The position numbers and the translations under genes were made by a program. The notes beneath the pieces are model-generated. The model was not told the DNA's origin. It was given only the letters and a program-made list of their open reading frames with translations, and did no database searches. From an uncultured Bacilli bacterium (GTDB lineage Bacteria > Bacillota_I > Bacilli_A > RF39 > UBA660), in NCBI GenBank assembly GCA_944327405.1, contig CALVHK010000070.1, positions 1 through 5,466 on the forward strand: DNA of 5,466 nt, in the 5' to 3' direction. Of the stretch, positions 5,266 to 5,466 are shown one piece after another (position 1 is the first letter of the stretch; every line of letters starts with the position of its first letter).

Positions 5266-5466
5266 GCCCTTTGTTTGCTTTTTACTTAGAATGTACTCTT
5301 TTAATATAATGTATTCTCCTATCATGATAATGGCAGATAGAATTAAGCATGATGGAATACTCATGTAAGTTCTTTCTATGCTCTCATCTACTCTAAAGAT
5401 AAAGGTATCCGATGTTTCTTCATTATTAATATATACGGAACCATTATTATAGGCTTTGTAATAAAT
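5248..5466 (-). CDS. C-terminal end of an unidentified membrane protein (5' end beyond window)
   Basis: The last 72 codons are visible, ending with TAG at 5250-5248. The first 35 or so residues are polar and acidic (YYKAYNNGSVYINNEETSD, then FIFRVDESIERTY), suggesting an extracellular region. One hydrophobic segment follows (about 36-58, SIPSCLILSAIIMIGEYIIL), then a strongly basic tail rich in Lys and Arg, expected on the cytoplasmic side. The 27-base gap to the GT2 gene and shared strand suggest they work together, perhaps in envelope polysaccharide synthesis. A large YfhO-like or GtrII-like membrane protein would fit, but no motif proves either. Confidence 0.8.
   Translation of the reverse strand: MYYKAYNNGSVYINNEETSDTFIFRVDESIERTYMSIPSCLILSAIIMIGEYIILKEYILSKKQTKGLRKHR

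Noticed and set aside
1..5466. Use of TGA as tryptophan (Mollicutes code)
   Set aside because: No gene has an in-frame TGA and tryptophan is TGG throughout. Visible stops are TAA and TAG only, which alone does not show recoding.
1..5466. CRISPR array, tRNA, rRNA, insertion sequence or defence system
   Set aside because: I read both strands and found no regularly spaced direct repeats, no tRNA or rRNA signature, and no transposase, integrase, nuclease or toxin motif.

Overview
This is an AT-rich window from a bacterium, most likely a low-GC Gram-positive of the Bacilli, Erysipelotrichia or RF39 type. The signs are A/T-rich codon use, good Shine-Dalgarno sites, sigma-A-like promoters with 17-bp spacers, intrinsic terminators, and a surface protein of a kind common in gut Bacillota. 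Tryptophan is written TGG throughout, and no gene contains an in-frame TGA, so the standard bacterial code fits. The lineage is an inference; no rRNA or tRNA is present to confirm it.

Layout. (1) Positions 1-768, minus: lgt, the prolipoprotein diacylglyceryl transferase, cut by the left edge, with its own probable promoter. (2) 842-2158, minus: a membrane-anchored or secreted surface protein with a C-terminal domain resembling DUF6273. It has a near-consensus promoter, a structured leader, and a terminator that contains its stop codon. (3) 2349-2798, plus: a small regulator made of two fused XRE-type helix-turn-helix domains, divergent from the surface protein, also with a terminator that contains its stop codon. 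The region between these two genes holds back-to-back promoters and an inverted repeat that could be an operator. (4) 2813-3149: no protein gene, yet richer in G+C than the genes around it and full of hairpins. Its right half looks like a minus-strand small RNA or a structured operon 3' end that finishes in an intrinsic terminator. (5) 3150-5220, minus: a two-gene glycosylation cassette. The GT2 polyprenyl-phosphate glycosyltransferase comes first, then a GT-C Gpi18-like membrane glycosyltransferase starting at TTG one base after the first gene's stop. (6) 5248-5466, minus: the C-terminal end of an unidentified membrane protein.

How the genes may work together. The GT2 enzyme probably loads a sugar onto undecaprenyl phosphate, and the GT-C enzyme uses such lipid-linked sugars outside the membrane to decorate a cell-envelope acceptor. 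Lgt anchors lipoproteins, and the surface protein is exported, so most of the window concerns the cell envelope. The double-HTH protein is a plausible regulator of the divergent surface protein and of itself.

The points most worth a second look are the candidate small RNA at 3022-3111 and the operator-like layout at 2205-2324. I see no mobile element, CRISPR array or defence system.
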